Shown here one piece after another: positions 49,687 to 60,245 of a DNA stretch of 64,000 nucleotides. A program made the translations under genes and the position numbers. Position 1 is the first letter of the stretch, and each line of letters begins with the position of its first letter. The stretch is taken from assembly GCA_036365455.1 (NCBI GenBank), contig JAWQUS010000023.1, positions 2,046,001-2,110,000 of the forward strand. Direction: 5' to 3'. Under the pieces are notes generated by a model, which saw nothing but the letters and a program-made list of their open reading frames with translations, was not told the origin of the DNA and searched no databases. The stretch comes from Macrosoma leucophasiata (lineage: Eukaryota; Arthropoda; Insecta; Lepidoptera; Hedylidae).

Positions 49687-49905
49687 GACACAGGCACTAC
49701 CGCATTACCTTATCTACCTGCCACTAAGTGGTAGTTTTCATCACTATCAACATACAGACGTAAAACCTTATATCTATAGGTGTATCAACAAGGTAACAAG
49801 GTACATTATAAATATTGTAAACGCAGCCTTTATTTATATGAGTCACTTACCGTTAATGTGAAATGTACCTACGTTTGTTTGCCATTTCATGTCATAATGA
49901 GAAAA
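49687..49905 (+). repeat. Family A, old diverged copy
   Basis: CAGGCACTACCGCATTACCT, TGCCACTAAGTGGTAG, CACTTACCGTTAATGTGAAA, GTTTGTTTGCCATTTCATG. Confidence 0.65.
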
Positions 49906-49917
49906 ATATATGAAGAT

Positions 49918-50010
49918 TTATTTATTTATTTATTCTTTATTGAATTAACATTGAACACAAATTAAAGCAATGGGCGGACATAGCATTATCTACCAGTCAA
50001 CCCGCATTAT
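49918..50010 (-). repeat. LINE 3' end with (AAAT)n tail
   Basis: TTATTTATTTATTCTTTATT, GGGCGGACATAGCATTATCT, ACCAGTCAACCC: inverse form of the 1380-1551 sequence. Confidence 0.65.
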
Positions 50011-50485
50011 GATGATATATTGTGGTAGGTATTTAAACTTATAAATAAAGAAAACATAATGTACAGAATACAAAAATTAAGTCTTACAAAACAATAATAA
50101 ATACATTTAGGAAATGCTTTATCATTATTTGAACCGAATAGATAAATAAACTTTCAAAAATTCAACCGAAAACCGGTTCGATCCAGCGCAATCTGGCTCG
50201 GTCCAGTTAAACTGTCATTTATTACAATAACAATAATGAATAAACGCTCCAATGAAGAACAATAACTCGCTCACAATACGACAAGCGGACCTGGGAACTT
50301 GCGCTTGTACTTGTAATGTTTATGCTGCCATAGAGTAGAGAAGTTCAGTGTTGTTACTGTATTTAATTTATTTTCATAATTGTAAGTCTGAAAGGAAGAT
50401 TTGTATGCACAATCATCATGCATCCTTACAATGTGTGATGATTTTCATTATGATCAAATGGAAAAGTTCATGCACAGACAATACT
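50011..50485. other. No recognisable feature
   Basis: AT-rich. Confidence 0.4.
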
Positions 50486-50545
50486 TTTGATCATAGAGCA
50501 ACACGAGCCACCGGCCGCCGCGGCGAACCGCAGGGGAGTATTTAT
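50486..50545 (-). repeat. ACGAGCCACCGGCCGC fragment (Helitron-like body)
   Basis: GAGCAACACGAGCCACCGGC and CGCAGGGGAGTA recur at 59685-59740 and inverted at 60155-60190. Confidence 0.55.
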
Positions 50546-50728
50546 CTATTCTGTTGCGAGAAAATCCGCAAGTTTAATTTCTACAATGTATGAAGCTCGC
50601 GAAAACCTACGAAAACGTTATTCTGTTCAAATTGTGATCAAGCGCTTGCTAAATCTTAATATATTTTTCTCTATGACATTAAATGAATAATCATTAAATA
50701 TGTCAAAATACCTTTTTTTTCGTGTTCC

Positions 50729-50908
50729 GCAAAGATGGTAATGTATGGCCCCGTAACAACTATCACAGAGACATAATAACTAAGGTCTCAAGGGTGGCAA
50801 CGCATCTGCATTTTGACCTCTGGTTTTTGTGTAGATGTCTATAGGCTGCAGTCATCACTTAACATCTGTCAGCTGCATGCTTGTTTCCCACCTTCGTTAC
50901 ATGTAAAA
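50729..50908 (+). repeat. Family A2 short-class copy
   Basis: GCAAAGATGGTAATGTATGG, CCCCGTAACAACTATCACAG to CTTCGTTACATGTAAAA. Confidence 0.8.
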
Positions 50909-50983
50909 GTATGTATGTCAGCTCCAATGCACAACGGGAGTTTACCCAGTGTACGTAAGGAGATTGCTAGTGTACGAGTGAAA

Positions 50984-51002
50984 TATATATATATATATAT
51001 AT
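50984..51002. repeat. (AT)n microsatellite
   Basis: Nine TA units. Confidence 0.9.
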
Positions 51003-51338
51003 CAGTTGCAGCGCTCGCTGACTGTTGACACTTGATCTCTTAATAAAATTTCCGCAGTGGGCCTTAAAAGTCAAATAATTTCTTAAAGAGTAAACTCCAA
51101 AAATAATTCATTTTGTCTACTGTATCTTCTGAGCTATGGCACAGACAAACGCTGTTGTATTTGTATAGAAAATCAGGCAGTATCTCACAATAGAGCCTTG
51201 TTTTCTGTTTATTTTATATTTTCCAGATTTAAGGAGCATCGCCTCACTGCAATTTAACAATAACAGGACATACAATAGAGATATTGGATATAGAGAATGC
51301 TTGTAATGGATCCTTAATGTTCTATGTGATTATTGTTT
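51003..51338. other. No recognisable feature
   Basis: Unassigned. Confidence 0.4.
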
Positions 51339-51546
51339 GACGACCCGGTTAGTCCAGCGGTGTGACATGACCGTTTTATTCGAAGGGTCGCGGGTTCGAT
51401 CCCAGCACCGGGACGAATATTTGTATGACCTACAGATATTTGTTTCGGGTCTGGGTGTTTGTGTATGTGTTGTATGTGTACAACGGCACCCACGACACAG
51501 GTTTATACCGACTTCAGCCCCACGGCTGAGAGTGTAAGCGTATTTA
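51339..51546 (+). mobile_element. Family C tRNA-derived SINE, complete copy
   Basis: GACGACCCGGTTAGTCCAGC, GGTCGCGGGTTCGATCCCAG, CAACGGCACCCACGACACAG, GAGAGTGTAAGCGTATTTAA. Confidence 0.85.
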
Positions 51547-51570
51547 ATTTAATAATAGTATTATATATTT

Positions 51571-51718
51571 GTTTTATATTATTTCGCATTAACACATGCT
51601 TGTGAAATATATTTTATTTAAAGAGAAATGGAAAGAAAAATTACTAGATTCCCAGTAGGCCGCGAGTTCGAGTCTCGCCTGAAGTCAAATTTTTCTTTCC
51701 ATTTCTCTTTAAATAAAA
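51571..51718 (+). mobile_element. Family B (type B2) foldback retroposon, short copy
   Basis: 12-bp target duplication TATTATATATTT (51559-51570, 51719-51730). 5' module GTTTTATATTATTTCGCATT; left arm TTTATTTAAAGAGAAATGGA; tRNA-like body truncated to its 3' half (TAGATTCCCAGTAGGCCGCG ...); right arm inverse with the same private GAGAAATGG. Confidence 0.85.
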
Positions 51719-51846
51719 TATTATATATTTTTTTAAATTGTATTTTTGAAACTGTGAAGTGCATTGGCAAGTGAATTGGTCTAAGGATGACAAATAATGC
51801 TTGGGTGTACTTAAACTGTCTTCTAACAGCACCCCGTAAGCTTGTT

Positions 51847-51968
51847 CGTAACTTTTCGCCGGTCTTACCCGAAGAGATAGGCGGAAGTCAATGCAGGAAT
51901 TCAAGCATACGATGACACATCTACGATTGGCCAGTTCGGTTTAGTCCCATGTAATACCGAGCGCATGC
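51847..51968 (-). repeat. Family D diverged 3' part
   Basis: TCGTAACTTTTCGCCGGTCT, AGAGATAGGCGGAAGTCAAT, TTTAGTCCCATGTAATACC. Confidence 0.55.
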
Positions 51969-51988
51969 CAAGCGTTGCGATCGTAACA

Positions 51989-52276
51989 TTTTTTTATGTT
52001 ATGGAAGTGGCAAGCAATCATGCAGTTCACATTGATGTTAAGTGATGACTGCAGCCTATAAACACTTACAAAAAGACCAAGGTAAAAATTCAGATGCGTT
52101 AGCACTCCTGAGGCCTAAAGTGTTATGCCTCTGTGCCGGAAATTACAGGGCCGTACATAACCTACCACCTGACCGGAACACGATAGTGATGAACACTACC
52201 ATTTAGCGGCAAGTGTATTAGGTAATGCGGTGGTGCCTACGCCCGCGAGCTCCATCACTGGAGCTTTACCACCAGT
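51989..52276 (-). repeat. Family A SINE, full length
   Basis: TTTTTTTATGTTATGGAAGT to GGAGCTTTACCACCAGT. Confidence 0.95.
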
Positions 52277-52319
52277 CCAGGATTCGATCGGATCGATCGA
52301 TGCGATCGTAGTGGGATGG

Positions 52320-52421
52320 ACTTATATGTAAATGACTACTACTTATAAATCTTTATATGTTCCATGAATACATGTTTTAATGACTGAAGGCCACGCGGAC
52401 GACGTCGCGGGTAAAAGCTAG
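52320..52421 (+). repeat. Helitron-like 3' end fragment
   Basis: GAAGGCCACGCGGACGACGT, CGCGGGTAAAAGCTAG followed by T. Confidence 0.6.
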
Positions 52422-52454
52422 TAATAAATAAATAAATTACATAATTTCAATCCG

Positions 52455-52575
52455 TTTTATTTATTTATTTATTCTTTTTATGCACATAGATGGTACATAA
52501 AGGCGGACTTAATGCCATTAGGCATTTTCTCCCAGTCAACCTTTGGGTTATGATGAGAGTGACGATGTAGGTGCA
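52455..52575 (-). repeat. LINE 3' end with (AAAT)n tail
   Basis: TTTATTTATTTATTCTTTTT, AAAGGCGGACTTAATGCCAT, CAGTCAACCTTTGGGTTATG. Confidence 0.7.
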
Positions 52576-52639
52576 AAACCAGTCTAAATGCTGAAATCAT
52601 GAGTGGAAAAAGTTTTCACACCAGCCGTGCCTCTTCCAC

Positions 52640-52730
52640 ATTCATCACTATCTTCAAACAAGGTCCTGAAATACCTACCGTGCTTCTTATACATTCATCT
52701 TTCTCTTCAAACATACACGCCGATTCCGAA
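52640..52730 (-). repeat. LINE-Y-like diverged 3' scrap
   Basis: TTCATCACTATCTTC and TTCTTATACATTCATCTTTC, CTTCAAACATACACGCCGAT weakly match LINE-Y coding sequence. Confidence 0.4.
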
Positions 52731-52764
52731 GAGCTTTTGAGAGATTCATAAACGTATTTTCTCT

Positions 52765-52872
52765 CTCTCCTTTGTCTTTTTCTATCCTGCGTATTTGACA
52801 ATGCAACTGACAAAGACAAAGTATTCTATAGCTTAAACGTATCTAATGAACGTTTATGAATAAGGGGGTAAG
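52765..52872 (-). repeat. CCCCCTTATTCATAAA MITE fragment
   Basis: TCTCTCTCCTTTGTCTTTTT, CTATCCTGCGTATTTGACAA, TTATGAATAAGGGGGTA. Same family as 45593-45719. Confidence 0.65.
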
Positions 52873-52944
52873 ACGTTACTTGAAGCATTCCTTGACTCGC
52901 ACTCAACTTAGGACACCTCGAAATTCATATTCTTAGTTGTTTTT

Positions 52945-53230
52945 TGACAGTAAAATGAACGAATGAATGAATGAAATGAATGTATGAATGAATGAATGAA
53001 TGAATGAAATAACTTTATTGGAGCAGTCCTGAGACATGCCCATAAAAAATTAAAAACAACAATAAAATATAAACAAAAACGAAAAGAAGTTGGTACACGA
53101 GAACGAATAAAAAAAAAATACACAGTCAATTAAAATATAAATATACAATAATGAGCACAAAAACAGAAATACAATCACTTAGTACACAAACAAAACAAAA
53201 GAAAAATTAAACATAAAAAAAAAAGTAACT
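52945..53230 (-). repeat. Probable LINE 3' end with (CATT)n tail
   Basis: TGAATGAATGAATGAATGAA run (52956-53010), then ATAACTTTATTGGAGCAGTC CTGAGACATG. On the minus strand CCAATAAAGTTATTTCATT looks like a polyadenylation-type end followed by a tetranucleotide tail. Confidence 0.5.
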
Positions 53231-53552
53231 CCTGTGAGGTAATTGTATGGATTATCATTCACGAGGTCTTGAAGATTCATTTTTTTACAAGAATATGGTA
53301 CCCATTTAATTATATTTCCAGACAGTTTTGACACGAAAAACTCGTTGAGCACAAGCATATGGCGTAAATGTAAGACTCCTCAAAACTTCAAGGTAGGTCG
53401 TGAGGTACCTTGGAGTTTGACAGTTGCTTTCTTACCTCAAAAGGAGGCAGAATGTCGAGTTGACGTTATTAGTTACAACTAAGAATACTCATTTCATTGA
53501 GAAAGGTTGAGTTAAGGTCGAAATTACGACTTATAATATGGGTGTTAGTGTT
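53231..53552. other. No recognisable feature
   Basis: Unassigned. Confidence 0.4.
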
Positions 53553-53560
53553 ATGATATG

Positions 53561-53597
53561 TATGTATGTATGTATGTATCTTCACGCCAGGTCCCTA
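53561..53597 (-). mobile_element. LINE-Y insertion of only 37 bp
   Basis: (TATG)n then TATCTTCACGCCAGGTCCCT: tail plus the last about 20 bp, bounded by ATGATATG on both sides (53553-53560, 53598-53605). Confidence 0.75.
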
Positions 53598-53639
53598 ATG
53601 ATATGTAAATAAAATTAAATTTAGTCTATACTCAAACCG

Positions 53640-53730
53640 AGTGTAGAAGAAGCACGAGAGGTGTGTCAGGACCTGGATATCTGGCGCTACACACTCTCTG
53701 TCTACCCCGTAATGGACTTGGCGTGAAAAT
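53640..53730 (+). repeat. LINE-Y 3' end fragment
   Basis: AGAAGCACGAGAGGTGTGTC, TGGATATCTGGCGCTACACA, CTGTCTACCCCGTAATGGAC. Diverged. Confidence 0.75.
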
Positions 53731-53733
53731 ACT

Positions 53734-53996
53734 TTCTTTTATGTTACGGAAGTGGCAAACAAGCATGCAGTTCATATTGATGTTAAGTGATGACTGCAGT
53801 CTATAGACATTCACTCAAAGACCGAGGTCAAAATGCAGATGCGTTACCACTCATGAAGCCTAAGGTGTTATGCCTCTGTGCCGGCAATTACAGGGCCGTA
53901 CATCAACACCTGACCGGAACACGATACTGCTGAACATTACCATATAGTGGCAAGTATATTGGGTACGAGCTCCGTCACTGGAGCTCTACCACCAGT
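53734..53996 (-). repeat. Family A SINE, full length with small deletions
   Basis: TCTTTTATGTTACGGAAGTG to GAGCTCTACCACCAGT; about 20 bp lost between TTGGGTA and CGAGCTCC. Confidence 0.9.
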
Positions 53997-54546
53997 AAAA
54001 TACTTACATACATACATACGTACATACATACTCAAAAGTTTTTTTTTTTAATATCGCATAGGCTGTTAAAAAACTGAATACAGTGTGTGATGGACAAACT
54101 ACATCTAAATCGACCATCCGTCTGCAACTTTGCATCTAGCGTTGCAAAGTGTCTGTTACAGGTTTACAATTTGCAAAGTTGCTTGTATTGTTGACAAAGA
54201 GATAGAGCTTGCAGTCGCGAGGGAAGTGGTGTATCGACTGTAATACGATTTGTATTGATAGGGAGACTGCTGTCTTGCCTTTCAACACAAAACGTCGGGT
54301 TTTTGTGTTGACATAGAGAATATTAGTTTTATATTACTCCAATGTTATTTCGTCTCTCTCTATGCTTAGTATATTTTTGTTATAATTGAAAATACAAGTA
54401 AAATATAAACTATGTATATATAATATATATTCAATTGTATATTTTTAGGATGAATATTTAGAATTAAAATATAATTAAAAGCTAAATAATATTTACATGA
54501 AATAAAGTTATACCTAAACAAAAAACAACATGCGTCTAAAAATTCT
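53997..54546. other. No recognisable feature
   Basis: AT-rich. CAACTTTGCA / TTGCAAAGT motifs recur at 54125-54180. Confidence 0.4.
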
Positions 54547-54849
54547 GCATCACTGTGTTATGGTACCCAGAAGGCTGGCAGCATTGCCTCGTTGGATGGC
54601 AATGCTGATTCTTTGACCTAAAAATTGGCCAGCCCTCTGGTCACGGGAAGTGTCGACCAGCCGTTTCGCGATCTCTTTGAATAAGAGCCGAGCACTGGGG
54701 CCCCATGGACCAAGGGTTTCGACCCCGAAAGGCACAAATATATAGTCCCCTGGAAGGGTACTATATTTGCGCTGTTTCAGGGTCTCCGCAGTTGCAGCAG
54801 CAGTGCCAGCGGAGCACGCCGTGCTTGGAAGATGGGCTGGCGCTAAGGT
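54547..54849 (-). pseudogene. Retroelement polyprotein C-terminal fragment
   Basis: The minus frame reads TLPGDYIFVPFGVETLGPWG, then LLFKEIAKRLVDTSRDQRAG and QRISIAIQRGNAASLLGTI. The ETLG.WG...A...EI..R......D.RA...L.QRIS.A.QRGNA.S.LGT pattern is one I know from the carboxy end of many animal non-LTR polyproteins. No catalytic domain is left, and the frame has no host gene context. Confidence 0.6.
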
Positions 54850-55124
54850 GTAAAATTAAAATATTATATCTTTACTTTTAGTAACTTTAAAATATGAGGT
54901 ATTTTTAACGGTAGATATCTACGAGTAGTTATGTAAAGATTATAATTTGCTTACAATATTTAAGTATGTGCAGTATTTGCGGCTTTTTCGTGTTTTTAAA
55001 TTGCGATTTTATTGTTTGAATGAAACATTGGAGAAAATAATGTTCGTAAAGCCGTTTTTATGTGCAGTTCCAATGACGAAGCCCGATGCCGTGGGCACCA
55101 TCGTTTTATATGATCATTTTTCTT
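54850..55124. other. No recognisable feature
   Basis: 54940-55050 resembles 56340-56470 (TATTTGCGGCTTTTTCGTGT, GATTTTATTGTTTGA, GAAACATT), a local duplication of about 120 bp. Confidence 0.5.
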
Positions 55125-55397
55125 ACTGAGAAAGCTCCAATGACGGAGCTCGCAGGCGTAGGCACCACCGCATTACCTAATATACTTGCCGCTAAATGTG
55201 TACTATGTGTTCCGGTCAGGAGGTAATGTACGGCCCTGTAATTTCCGGCACAGTGGCATAACACCTGAGGCTTCAGGAGTAGTAACGCATCTGCATTTTG
55301 ACCTTGGTCTTTGTGTGGGTGTCTTTAGGCTGCAGTCATCACTTAACATCAATGTGAACTGCATGCTTGTTTGCCAATTCCATTACATAAAAAAAAA
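55125..55397 (+). repeat. Family A SINE, full length with small deletion
   Basis: ACTGAGAAAGCTCC to TTACATAAAAAAAAA. Confidence 0.9.
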
Positions 55398-55418
55398 TCT
55401 ATCTGCCTTCAATTGGTA

Positions 55419-55590
55419 GCGTAACATTAACATGTTCCAGATAGATGGTATGGTATGGCTTCGTCATTTCTGTACAGATGTATTCGATCTTGAACTTAAG
55501 GAGTGGTAATGCATCTGAATTGTGAACGTTGTTTTTTATGGCTTGTGTATATCAATGACAACTGCACGCTTTTTTGGCATCAATTACAAA
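55419..55590 (+). repeat. Family A diverged copy
   Basis: TAGATGGTATGGTATGGCTT, GGAGTGGTAATGCATCTGAA, ATCAATGACAACTGCACGC. Confidence 0.6.
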
Positions 55591-55599
55591 AGAAATATC

Positions 55600-55985
55600 C
55601 GCCCCGTAATGAATATTACAGAGACATAACAACTTAGGTCTCTGGGTCTCAGGTCTCATTTTGACTTGGTTTGTTGACTGTTGGTTTTGGTTCAGATGTC
55701 GATAGGCTGCAGTCGTCACTTTTTTTTTACGCTTACACTCACAGCCCCACCGTTGGTATAAACCTGTGTCGTGGGTGCCGTTGTACACATACAACACATA
55801 CACAAACACCCAGACCCGAAACAAATATCTGTAGGCCATGTAAATATTAGTCCCGGTGCGGGGATCGAACCCGCGACCCTTCGAATCAAACGGTCATCTC
55901 ACACCGCTGGACTAACCGGGTCGTCATCAATCACTTAACATCCATGTGAATTGTAAGCTTGTTTATTACCTCCATTACATAAAAA
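55600..55985 (+). repeat. Family A2 copy split by a family C SINE
   Basis: 5' part CCGCCCCGTAATGAATATTA to GCTGCAGTCGTCAC; 3' part CAATCACTTAACATCCATGT to CCATTACATAAAAAAA. Confidence 0.8.
55727..55925 (-). mobile_element. Family C SINE inserted in an A2 copy
   Basis: TACGCTTACACTCACAGCCC to CTGGACTAACCGGGTCGTC; box B reads in sense GGTTCGATCCC. TCACTT on both sides is a likely short target duplication. Confidence 0.85.
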
Positions 55986-56049
55986 AATTTAAATACCTTA
56001 CAGCTCCTTCATTGATGTCCTCAAGAGAAGAAAATATTTACCATTTTCC

Positions 56050-56257
56050 GACGACCCGGTTAGTCCAGCGGTGTGAGACGACCGTTTGTTTCGAAGAGTC
56101 GCGGGTTCGATCCCCGCACCGGGACAATTATTGGTATGGCCTACAGATATTTGTTTCGGGTCTGGGTGTTTGTGTATGTGTTGTATGTGTGTGTACAACG
56201 GCACCCACGACACAGGTTTATACCTACTGTGGGACTGTGAGTGTAAGCGTATTTTAT
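56050..56257 (+). mobile_element. Family C tRNA-derived SINE, complete copy
   Basis: GACGACCCGGTTAGTCCAGC, GAGTCGCGGGTTCGATCCCC, GGACTGTGAGTGTAAGCGTA. Opposite orientation to the copy 120 bp upstream. Confidence 0.85.
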
Positions 56258-56345
56258 TTATTTATTTATTTTCTGCGTACAGTGTATAGGCTTCTTAAAA
56301 TGGAGGCGGACTTGTAAAATGCTTACCAAAGTCCGCACCGGGACT
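56258..56345 (-). repeat. LINE 3' end with (AAAT)n tail
   Basis: TTTATTTATTTATTTTCTGC, AAATGGAGGCGGACTTGTAA. Confidence 0.55.
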
Positions 56346-56499
56346 GTTATAATGCTAATATCTTTGTATCTAAGATGCGTCGTATATTATGTGCGGCTTT
56401 TGCGGCCACTTCGTGTTTTACAATACGATTTTATTGTTTGAGTGAAACATTAGTGATGAAATTTTAATATCTTTATGCAAAATTTGGCGTGTATGCTTT

Positions 56500-56780
56500 A
56501 TTTTATGTTATGAAAGTGGCAAACAAGCATGCAGTTCACATTGATGTTTAGTGATGACTGCAGCCTATAGACGCGCACTCAATGACCAGAGGTCAAAATG
56601 CATATGCTTTGCCACTGCTGAGGCCTAAGGTGTTATGCCTCTGTGCCGGAAATTACAGGGCCATACATTACCACCTGACCGGAACACGATAGTGCTGAAC
56701 ACTACCATTTAGCGGCAAGTATATTAGGTAATGCGGTGGCCTACGCCCGCGAGCTCCGTCACTGGAGCTCTACCACCAGT
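56500..56780 (-). repeat. Family A SINE, full length
   Basis: TTTTATGTTATGAAAGTGGC to GAGCTCTACCACCAGT. Confidence 0.95.
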
Positions 56781-56805
56781 GAACTTACCAGTGTGCTTAC
56801 TGATC

Positions 56806-56970
56806 ATGCCTGTAATATCCGGCACAGAGGCATAACACCTTAGGCCTCAGGAGTGGTAACGCATCTGCATTTTGACCTTGGTCTTTATGTAAGTGTCTAT
56901 AGGCTGCAGTCATCACTTAACATCAATGTGAACTACAAGCTTGTCTGCCACATCCATTACATAAAAAAAA
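56806..56970 (+). repeat. Family A short-class copy
   Basis: CATGCCTGTAATATCCGGCA to CCATTACATAAAAAAAA, 25 bp beyond the previous copy and opposite in orientation. Confidence 0.85.
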
Positions 56971-57027
56971 ACATTGTCTTTATTTGAAGGCGGTTAAAAG
57001 TGAATATTTCCATGGTTTTTATATGAT

Positions 57028-57353
57028 TAGATAATTGCCTCAGTATCGTAGTGGTAGCAGGCCATTACTATTACGCTGGAGGTCCTGGGTTCGATTCCCG
57101 GGTCGGAGATTATCAGAGATATCGGTTTAAAATCCTTTATCTCTGCTTCTGTTGGGATTTTTCCATTTTCGGGAAGTTTCCCAGTATCTCGGAGTTTGGT
57201 AATGTGCCCGGAGATGGCAACAGGTTCGCCACCTGTTACATGGGCCAAAACGTAACCGGCGAGTCGTGGGTGTTTGCATGTATGCTTGAATGCATGAATT
57301 CACCTCTGCCTACCCCTTCGGTCATTACTGGCGTGAAGTTACGTTAAGTTACG
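57028..57353 (+). mobile_element. Family D tRNA-derived SINE, complete copy
   Basis: Target duplication TTTATATGAT (57018-57027, 57354-57363). Head TGCCTCAGTATCGTAGTGGT (box A), GAGGTCCTGGGTTCGATTCC (box B); body GGAGATGGCAACAGGTTCGC; end TGGCGTGAAGTTACG repeated as GTTACGTTAAGTTACG. Confidence 0.85.
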
Positions 57354-57363
57354 TTTATATGAT

Positions 57364-57671
57364 AATAATAATAATGCAACCCTTGATAGGTCCCACTAAT
57401 GGCCACGAGTCTCTCCCCTTCTTAGAGCTTACTGCACCACTCTCCTCCAATGCGGGTTGGTGGAGACAAGGATTAGTGGCCGACCCGTTGTCTGCTATCT
57501 GTCGATAGCAACCGGGACCGACGGTTTAACGTGCCCTCCAAAGCACGGAAACGCGCATTTTAATTTGCCACTAGCGGTCACCCATCACACACCTGACCGC
57601 GTCCGTATCGCTTAACCGAGTAGATCGCTTCCGATCTACACCAGCCGCCGGGCTAAGCGCGCTTCGTGATG
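57364..57671 (-). mobile_element. Family S SINE, copy 3
   Basis: AATAATAATAATGCAACC tail at left, GCAACCGGGACCGACGG, GCGGTCACCCATCACACACC, CACCAGCCGCCGGGCTAAGC at right. Inserted at the end of the family D copy; several internal deletions. Confidence 0.8.
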
Positions 57672-58218
57672 GTTTATATAAAGTAATAAAATCCCATCTC
57701 ATTATAAAATTTGCGGCGTGTTATCATCGTTAGGATAAGCCGCATTTATTATTCATAGAAATACTAATCCGGGATACTCAAACAGGCATCATCTTTTATT
57801 TTAAATGAATTCTGAAATTGACTTGAGCGTTATGCGTCCTCCATTTTATATTCCCATTGTTAGATCTCTAAGAAATCCACCGAAATGCCACTTCCGCATC
57901 GTTAAAGGTGACGACAAACAGTAAGCTGAATGGAACTTTATAATATTAAGGTTTAATACATTCATTTCTCTTAATTAGAAATAAATCACTTACCAGAGAA
58001 ATATAGTTCACACATGTATATCAAAAACACTGCGTATGCACGGAAGTCGTTTACATTATTAATATAAAATTTTAACAAAAGACATTATATAATTATTAAA
58101 TTAATGCAAATTATTGGATAAGTAGTTAACAAAATTGAACAATGTCCTCCAGTAACAAAAAAAAAAGATACTGTTTGAGGGCTGTAATATTCTATTCTTA
58201 TAGTTCATTAAAAATAAT
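57672..58218. other. No recognisable feature
   Basis: AT-rich. Confidence 0.4.
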
Positions 58219-58357
58219 ATTCTTAGGAATCGGCGTGTATGTATGAAGAGAATGATGAAGGTAGACGAGGCACGAGAGGTATCTCAGGACTGGGATATCT
58301 GGCGCTCTACACTCTCTGCCTACCCCGTTGGGGACCTGGCGTGAATATACATACATA
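58219..58357 (+). repeat. LINE-Y 3' end, 5' truncated
   Basis: TTAGGAATCGGCGTGTATGT, GAAGGTAGACGAGGCACGAG, GCCTACCCCGTTGGGGACCT and CATACATA tail. Confidence 0.85.
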
Positions 58358-58376
58358 AAACGTAACTTACGTAGTT

Positions 58377-58585
58377 CGCGGTGGTAGGCACTAGTCACCA
58401 CCGCATTACCTTACCTGCCGCTAAATGGTAGTCTTCAGCACTATCTTGTGCCTGTCAGGTGGTAATGTATGGCCCTGTAATTTCCGACACAGGCATAACA
58501 CCTTAGGCCTCAGGAGTGGTAACGCATCTGCATTTTGACCTCTAGTCCTTTTGTGAGTTTCTATAAGTTGCAGTTATCACTTACC
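58377..58585 (+). repeat. Family A copy without 5' hairpin and 3' end
   Basis: GGTGGTAGGCACTAGTCACC, CTTCAGCACTATCTTGTGCC, TTGACCTCTAGTCCTTTTGT. Confidence 0.8.
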
Positions 58586-59034
58586 AGAGACACAGAATTT
58601 TTCATCGTTGTCTCTGTCCGGGAATTGACCCAGATGCTTGAATCCTAAAGCTTTTTTTAATTTTGTGCATACATTTGATTTCTTACACATACATATAAAA
58701 AAAACAAAGTATACGTACATTCGTTTTTCTATTTCTGGATATTTGAAAAAGTCCTAAGAAAGCATACTTACTATACAGTTTTTTTATTCCGCTCGCTGTA
58801 TGCCAACACTTCAACAAATCCCTCCAGAGCGAAGTGAATTCGGCCGATTATTTAAAAATGTAAAAGAGCAATACATAAATAATGTCGCTTAATTTTGGAC
58901 GAGCCGCAGACTGAACGCAGTCAGTTGTGAAACGTAAAGTGGCTTGAAAAGTTTGGATATAGTTGAAAAATAATTATATCTCTGCAATTTTTTAGGGTTG
59001 CTGTAACAGGATGTAATATTTTTAATACAATTAT
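58586..59034. other. No recognisable feature
   Basis: Unassigned. Confidence 0.4.
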
Positions 59035-59265
59035 AGGAAAGAAAGGAAAGGAACGAAACATTTATTTGACACAACTACAAGACGTATACATAAAACAGAC
59101 ATAAAACGTAGCTAACACAAAAAACAATTTCTAAAATTATTAGGTACAAACCGATATGTAATATGTGCCTCACCTCTGCGTCAAAAAGGTGTCCTGTTCA
59201 GCAAATGTCAGGTCACTTCATTTAAGAGGTACCTGACGCTGGTTTTCAACAGGACCCAACGTGAG
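59035..59265 (-). repeat. Probable LINE 3' end
   Basis: On the minus strand a GTGTCAAATAAATGTTTCGT end is followed by a CCTTTCTTTCC tail; upstream AGGTACCTGACGCTGG/ACCTGACATTTGC reads. Only untranslated sequence. Confidence 0.5.
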
Positions 59266-59271
59266 TATTAT

Positions 59272-59558
59272 ATTTTTTTTATATCGGAAGGAGGCGAAAA
59301 CATAATAATATGTTACTCACATTGATAATAAGTGATGACTATAGCCCATAGTCATCTACATAAAAACTAGAGGCCAAAATGCAGATGCGTTGCCACCCCT
59401 GAGACCTAAGTTGTTATGTCTCTGTGATAGTTATTACGAGGCCATACATTAAGCATCTAAAGTGCTGAACACCACCATTTGGCGGCAGACAGATAAGGTA
59501 ATGCGGTGGTACCTACAGCCTCGAGCTCCGCTATCCGAGCTAGATATCTACCACAAGT
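59272..59558 (-). repeat. Family A2 SINE, near full length, old
   Basis: TTTTTTTATATCGGAAGGAG to ATCTACCACAAGT, with TTATGTCTCTGTGATAGTTA of A2. Shows that A2 also has the long 5' half. Confidence 0.8.
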
Positions 59559-59564
59559 AAAAGT

Positions 59565-59760
59565 TTTGATCCGCTCAGTACTACAGAACGACGTTTGCCG
59601 GGTAAGCTTGCTCACACCGATGATGATGTTTTTTTTATATTTTAGTAAGGCAATGGCTTCATTATCTATTGTACGGTAGACATAGAGAAACACGGGCCAC
59701 CGGCCGCGGCGGACCGGAGGGGAGTAGCCATATGTAGGCTTTCTCCTCTGTCAAAGTACA
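59565..59760. repeat. Helitron-like fragments
   Basis: ACAGAACGACGTTTGCCGGG (plus) and ACGGGCCACCGGCCGCGGCG GACCGGAGGGGAG (minus) match the two parts of 60130-60232. Confidence 0.55.
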
Positions 59761-59881
59761 AGACCAAATGGTCCTATGCCCCTCGCCCAGATATTTAAAT
59801 GTGTGCGTGAAATTGTTTATGTATTTTGTTAAAGTCAAGGTGTGAGTTTTTTAGTAATAGACGATTTTTGTAGTGTGAGTG
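59761..59881. other. No recognisable feature
   Basis: Short spacer. Confidence 0.4.
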
Positions 59882-60084
59882 TATGGGCAGAGCAGTTCTC
59901 GAGTGGCGACCGCGTACCGGAAAGCGAAGCGTGGGCAGGCCTCCCACAAGATGGACCGACGACCTGGTGAAGGTCGCGGGCAATCGCTGGATGAGGGCGG
60001 CCCAGGACCGTTCGTTGTGGCATTCTTTGGGGGAGGCTTTTGTTCAGCAGTGGATGTCTTTTGGCTTAAATGATGATGATGATG
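59882..60084 (+). pseudogene. RTE LINE 3' end, 5' truncated
   Basis: Frame 59883 on: GRAVLEWRPRTGKRSVGRPP, then RWTDDLVKVAGNRW, AAQDRSLWHSLGEAFVQQ, then TGATGATGATGAT tail. Intact over its about 60 codons. Confidence 0.85.
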
Positions 60085-60129
60085 AGTGTGTGTTGCACGT
60101 ATTTCCTCCCGCAAAAAAATACAGACTGT

Positions 60130-60232
60130 TTTGTATCGGTAATAAACGCTATAGCTACTCCCCTCCGATCTGCCACGACCGGTGGGCCGAGTCGTTCTAT
60201 GACGGCAGAACGACGTTTGCCGGGTCAGCTAG
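60130..60232 (+). repeat. Helitron-like 3' end
   Basis: AGCTACTCCCCTCCGATCTG, GGCAGAACGACGTTTGCCGG GTCAGCTAG followed by T. Confidence 0.6.
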
Positions 60233-60245
60233 TATTTAATAATTT

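Noticed and set aside
50984..51002. TATA box or promoter in AT runs
   Set aside because: Simple (AT)n microsatellite with no gene downstream.
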